Shown here: positions 15,039-18,027 of the stretch, one piece after another
Numbering within the stretch: the stretch's first letter is position 1
Layout of the letters: every line of letters starts with the position of its first letter
Source of the DNA: DAIRVC01 sp036803025
GTDB taxonomy: Bacteria; Chloroflexota; Anaerolineae; Anaerolineales; E44-bin32
NCBI GenBank assembly: GCA_036803025.1
Contig: DAIRVC010000040.1
Coordinates: 1 to 18,027 of the forward strand
Direction: 5' to 3'
DNA: 18,027 nucleotides
Notes under the pieces: generated by a model
Databases searched by the model: none
Told to the model about the DNA's origin: nothing
Seen by the model: only the letters and a program-made list of their open reading frames with translations
Made by a program: the position numbers and the translations under genes

Positions 15039-15072
15039 CATCCGAGACGCATCGCCAGCGGGAGGCCCATCC

Positions 15073-16029
15073 ATGCGCACCGGCGTAGCTTACTTCGGGC
15101 ACCACAATCCCCGGCATCTGACGACCGATCTCCAGGAGATGGCCCGCCTCGGCCTGGACGACGTGCTCCTGGCGGCGCAGGAGAACGACTTCGTTCACTT
15201 CCCGGGCAAGCTGAGCTACACGGCGCGCATCGCCGCAGACCTGGGGCTGCGGCCGATCGCCATTTTCTGGGGAGCGCTCAACCTGTTCGGCGGAGGCCGG
15301 TCCAGCCAATACCTCCTGGACCATCCGCAGGCGGGGCAAGTGGGCATCGACGGCGCACCGCTCGGCGCCGGCTGCTACGTCAATCCGGGGAGCGTGAGCC
15401 TGATCGAAGAGATGATCGACACCGTCGCCAACCATGGCTTCCAAGGCTACTTCGTCGACGAGCCGGCCCCGCTGCGCGACTGCTACTGCAGCGCCTGCCG
15501 TGCACGATTTGAAGCGCGGCAAGGCGGCGATCTGGCGGCAGCGACGCCCGAGGCGCAGGAGACCTTTCGTCGGCAGTGCGTGGTGGACTATGTGCGGACG
15601 ATCGCCGAGTACTGCAAGAGCAAACACCCGAGTCTCGAGGTTTTGTGCTGCCTGACTCCGTGGGATGAGTCGCTCTGGGAACCGATCGCCGCCCTGGGGG
15701 CGCTGGACAACCTGGGGACGGACCTGTATTGGGTGAACGAGGATCGCAACGTCGAGGAGATGGCGCCCCCGGTCGGTCGGATGCGCGATGTCTGCGCCGC
15801 GCACAGAAAGCGGCACCACGAATGGCTTCAATGTTGGCTGGCCTTCCGTGGGTATGAGAAGCGCATCCTGGAGCAGGGGCAGGTGCTGGTCCGCGAACGA
15901 CCGGACTCCCTCTACATCTGGGGCTGGCAGGGGCAGGTAGGAACTGCTGAGGCGTGCGAGGACCCGGAGCTGGCCTGGGCAAAGGCGTGCGAGGTGATCG
16001 CGCTCGCGAAATCGGCGGGCGCCGGGTAA
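15073..16029 (+). CDS. Unassigned TIM-barrel-like protein with a D-E-P and C-x-C-x-x-C motif
   Basis: A 318-aa protein without signal peptide or membrane helix. Its alternating strand/helix pattern suggests a TIM barrel: MRTGVAYFGHH (strand 1), DDVLLAAQENDF, LRPIAIFWGAL, GFQGYFVDEP (Asp129, Glu130 at a strand end), LEVLCCLTP, LGTDLYWVN (Asp218), and SLYIWGW near the end. Directly after the acidic pair comes DCYCSACRARF, a Cys137-x-Cys139-x-x-Cys142 cluster. This arrangement recurs in hypothetical glycoside-hydrolase-like proteins (beta-galactosidase-like and DUF-type barrels), where Asp/Glu could be catalytic. I cannot assign a family or substrate. ATG 15073 has GGAGG 7 nt upstream. It is divergent from the methyltransferase operon and may serve the same compound, but that is only a position-based guess. 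Confidence 0.8.
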   Translation: MRTGVAYFGHHNPRHLTTDLQEMARLGLDDVLLAAQENDFVHFPGKLSYTARIAADLGLRPIAIFWGALNLFGGGRSSQYLLDHPQAGQVGIDGAPLGAGCYVNPGSVSLIEEMIDTVANHGFQGYFVDEPAPLRDCYCSACRARFEARQGGDLAAATPEAQETFRRQCVVDYVRTIAEYCKSKHPSLEVLCCLTPWDESLWEPIAALGALDNLGTDLYWVNEDRNVEEMAPPVGRMRDVCAAHRKRHHEWLQCWLAFRGYEKRILEQGQVLVRERPDSLYIWGWQGQVGTAEACEDPELAWAKACEVIALAKSAGAG

Positions 16030-16080
16030 GGCTACACCGTTCCTCCCTCAGTAGAAGAGCACATGAAGGGGAGAGGCTGA

Positions 16081-16128
16081 GGCTCCTTCTCGCGGTGGGA
16101 GCCCCACGCGAAGTTCGCGGTGCACCGC
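16081..16128. repeat. Cluster of overlapping inverted repeats upstream of the MFS gene
   Basis: Four symmetric elements in 48 bp: GGCTCC/GGAGCC (16081-16086 with 16098-16103); a 9-bp stem with one bulge, TCGC-GTGGG with CCCAC-GCGA (16090-16099 with 16103-16111); CGCGAA-G-TTCGCG (16107-16119); and the perfect 12-bp palindrome GCGGTGCACCGC (16117-16128). A further hairpin GGGTGT-GCGG-ACACCC lies at 16142-16157. There is no T run. They could be operators, a 3'-end structure of the gene ending at 16029, or both. Confidence 0.5.
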
Positions 16129-16194
16129 AAAGGGAGGAAGTGGGTGTGCGGACACCCGTGCGCGGATCAGGCTCAGGTTCGCTCTCAACTGTCG

Positions 16195-16200
16195 TACAAT
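16195..16200 (+). promoter_or_regulatory. Possible -10 box for the MFS permease gene
   Basis: TACAAT matches 5 of 6 bases of the -10 consensus and lies 68 bp before the chosen GTG start at 16269. No clear -35 is present, so an activator or extended contacts would be needed. Confidence 0.35.
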
Positions 16201-16268
16201 GCCTTCGGCCGAGGACGGCGCAGGAGGCCGCACCTCTCGGCCGTTCACTGAGGTTGCGGGGTCTGACG

Positions 16269-17609
16269 GTGGCGATTTTTCGTCCTCTCGTTCGTCGATT
16301 GCTCGAACTCGACCGGCCCTTCCCTACCTATGAGGGGGAGGCGTTCGAGCGCGAGGTGCGGCGCAACTACCGCTGGAACATGGGCGCCAGTGTCGGCGAG
16401 GTCGCCCTGTTCTTCTTCGGCCTTTCTTTCGTCGCCGCGAGCACGATCCTGCCGCTGTTCATCTCCAAGCTCACCTCGAGCACCTTCGCCGTCGGCGTGG
16501 TAGCCCTGCTGGCCCAGGGCGGCTGGTCCCTGCCGCAGCTCTTCACCGCCCATCCCACCGAGCGCCTTCCGCGCATGCTGCCGATCCTGGTCAACATCGG
16601 ATTCTTCGCCGAAAGGCTGCCGTTGTGGCTGCTGGTGTTGGCCGCCGCGCTGGCCGTGCGCGCACCATCCGCGGCGCTGATCCTGACTGTAGCCGGCTAT
16701 GCCTGGTTCACGCTGGGCGGAGGGGCGATTGCGCCCGCCTGGCAGGAGCTGGTGGCGCGCTGCTTCCCGGTCGACCGGCGCGGCTTCTTCATGGGCTTCG
16801 GGTCCTTCGTTGGGACAGGGCTGGGGGCACTGGGCGCCGTCGCCAGCGTGGCCCTGCTCAAGACCCTGCCTTACCCCACAAGCTTCGTGGCTGTCTTCGG
16901 AATGGGGGCCTTGTTCGTCCTGCTGAGCCTGGGCTTCATGACCCAGGTCCGCGAGCCGGTCCCCACTCGAACGCAACCGCACCAGTCGGCGCGTGAGTTC
17001 TGGACCGGAATCCGTGGCCTCCTGCGGGAAGGCGGGAATTTTGGCTGGTATCTGGTCGCTCGCGTGACGATGGGTTTCGCCGGCCTGGGATCCGGCTTTG
17101 TCACCCTGAGCGCCATCCGCACCTGGAACGTCAGCGACGCAACCGTCGGCGGGTACACCGGCGCCTTGCTCGTGGGTGAGGCGGTCGGAATGCTCGTCGC
17201 CGGCGCCCTGGCCGACCGGCGCGGGCACAAGCTCTCGCTCGAACTGGCCGCGGTCTGCTACGCCGCCGCCTTTGGCCTGGTGGCCTGGTCGCCCGGACCG
17301 GGCGTGTACCTGCCGGCCTTCGTGCTCATCGGCCTCGGGCTGGGTGGCCTGATCACCTCGGGGATCATGTTGACCCTCGAATTCGCCGCACCCGGCCGGC
17401 AACCGACCTATGCCGGGCTGGTCAACACCACCCTTGGGATCGTGGGCGTCACCGCACCGCTGATCGGAGCCTGGCTGGCGGCGCGCGATTACAGCCTGCT
17501 GTTCGGCCTGGGGGCTCTCCTGAACCTGGCGGCCTCCCTGGTGTTCCTGCTGCGCGTGCGAGATCCGCGTCACCTGAGCGCAGTTGTCCCCGAACGTCCT
17601 CCCCTCTAG
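16269..17609 (+). CDS. MFS-type permease, substrate unknown
   Basis: A polytopic membrane protein of about 446 aa with roughly 12 hydrophobic segments and a hydrophilic central loop (REPVPTRTQPHQSAREFWTG), the two-halves layout of the major facilitator superfamily. Motif-A-like charged loops appear as FPVDRRGFFMG in the first half and GALADRRGHKLS in the second. No specificity motif is recognised. The frame is open back to 15954, inside the previous gene. I chose GTG 16269 because a cytoplasmic stretch of about 45 residues then precedes the first helix and a -10-like box lies upstream, but its ribosome site (GCGGGG) is weak. A TTG slightly upstream is an alternative. It converges on the CAP-domain gene with a 49-bp gap that shows no clear terminator. 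Confidence 0.8.
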   Translation: MAIFRPLVRRLLELDRPFPTYEGEAFEREVRRNYRWNMGASVGEVALFFFGLSFVAASTILPLFISKLTSSTFAVGVVALLAQGGWSLPQLFTAHPTERLPRMLPILVNIGFFAERLPLWLLVLAAALAVRAPSAALILTVAGYAWFTLGGGAIAPAWQELVARCFPVDRRGFFMGFGSFVGTGLGALGAVASVALLKTLPYPTSFVAVFGMGALFVLLSLGFMTQVREPVPTRTQPHQSAREFWTGIRGLLREGGNFGWYLVARVTMGFAGLGSGFVTLSAIRTWNVSDATVGGYTGALLVGEAVGMLVAGALADRRGHKLSLELAAVCYAAAFGLVAWSPGPGVYLPAFVLIGLGLGGLITSGIMLTLEFAAPGRQPTYAGLVNTTLGIVGVTAPLIGAWLAARDYSLLFGLGALLNLAASLVFLLRVRDPRHLSAVVPERPPL

Positions 17610-17658
17610 GGCGCCTTTCCCCGCTGCACGCCCGCGAAGCCCGGGATCGCCGCCGGAC

Positions 17659-18027
17659 CTACGGGCGGGCAAATACGGCCGTGAAATACCCGCCGTAGCT
17701 GCTGTCGGCGCTGTACATATACCCCAGACCGATGTCGGTGTAGTTGGGGCTGAGCAGGTTGGCGCGGTGCAGGGCGCTGTTCATCCACCAGGTGAATGCG
17801 CGCTGCGGCGCGCCGGAGGACGTGTCGCCGGTGGCGAAGATGTTCTCCCCCCACCACGAGGGCGTGTAGCCCTGTCGCACGATGCGATCGTGTGACGTCG
17901 AGCCGTCCGAGCCCGTGTGTGACAGGAAATCATTGCAGGCCATGTCGGTGCTGTGCAGGCGGGCCGCGGCCTGCAGTTGGCCCTGCAGGTTGTACGCGGC
18001 CAGTCCCTGGTTGGCGCGCTCCTGATT
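17659..18027 (-). CDS. CAP/SCP-domain protein, N-terminal part outside the window
   Basis: The C-terminal 122 residues of a CAP-superfamily (PF00188, CAP/SCP/PR1) protein. The domain starts at the window edge with NQERANQGLAAYNLQGQLQ, the usual first helix, and contains HSTDMACNDFLSHTGSDGS (His37 of this fragment), GENIF (Glu61) and SALHRANLLSPNYTDIGLGY (His87). These correspond to the conserved His/Glu cavity. The frame has no stop up to base 18027, so an internal ATG at 17943 would cut the domain and is not the start. Bacterial members of this type are usually exported with a signal peptide and sometimes LysM or Ig-like repeats, which would lie beyond the window. Function is not established for most bacterial members. 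Confidence 0.9.
   Translation of the reverse strand, partial: NQERANQGLAAYNLQGQLQAAARLHSTDMACNDFLSHTGSDGSTSHDRIVRQGYTPSWWGENIFATGDTSSGAPQRAFTWWMNSALHRANLLSPNYTDIGLGYMYSADSSYGGYFTAVFARP

Larger units (their letters stand above)
14708..15072. other. Divergent intergenic region between methyltransferase and TIM-barrel-like genes
   Basis: A 365-bp stretch without a gene. It holds the reverse promoter at 14936-14964, the reverse leader, a possible forward -10 at 15033-15038, and a GGAGG ribosome site (15061-15065) for the gene at 15073. Open frames across it in both directions have no recognisable domain. Confidence 0.7.

Noticed and set aside
15954..16268. N-terminal extension of the MFS permease from 15954
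   Set aside because: It would overlap the preceding gene and add about 105 Arg/Gly-rich residues unlike an MFS N-terminus.

Overview
This is an 18 kb, GC-rich, gene-dense piece of a bacterial chromosome. It contains a run of exactly 100 Ns (5455-5554), so it comes from a scaffolded draft or metagenome assembly. The gene mix suggests an anaerobic or facultative heterotroph: a mannose-family PTS, a GH4 glycosidase, a B12-dependent methyltransferase with a GPH symporter, a ceramidase-like amidase and a secreted-type CAP domain. A Chloroflexota (Anaerolineae-like) lineage is my best guess from gene content and style. No rRNA, tRNA or marker gene confirms it. I saw no RNA genes, CRISPR array, insertion sequence or phage gene.

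Layout. (1) 1-5204: a truncated APH-type kinase, a long acyl-CoA dehydrogenase-like protein, a membrane acyltransferase, and a convergent ceramidase-like hydrolase whose 3' end overlaps the acyltransferase by 18 bp. (2) 5205-5583: a divergent control region with two TTGACA-type promoters. One has a perfect 12-bp palindrome inside its -35/-10 spacer. The N gap breaks this region. (3) 5584-11527: one forward operon of IclR regulator, GH4 glycosidase, PTS EIIA, EIIC, EIID and EIIB, and a SelA-fold PLP lyase, with start/stop overlaps at the first two junctions. (4) 14707-11589, reverse: a two-gene operon of a fused corrinoid/URO-D methyltransferase and a GPH cation symporter, behind a strong promoter and a leader of about 220 nt with internal complementarity. 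(5) 15073-18027: an unassigned TIM-barrel-like protein, an MFS permease, and a convergent CAP-domain protein cut off by the window end.

How they may work together. The forward operon resembles the enterobacterial D-glucosaminate (dga) system: a mannose-family PTS plus a SelA-fold ammonia-lyase. Here the PTS order is A-C-D-B, a GH4 enzyme is added, the regulator is IclR, and no DgaF-type aldolase is visible. A reasonable inference is a PTS for an amino-sugar-containing or amino-sugar-acid glycoside that is phosphorylated on entry, cleaved by GH4 and deaminated by the PLP enzyme. The reverse operon suggests uptake and corrinoid-dependent demethylation of a methylated, sugar-like compound. Its corrinoid domain lacks the usual cobalt-ligating histidine and its domain order is opposite to that of CmuA. 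Substrates of both systems are inferred, not shown.
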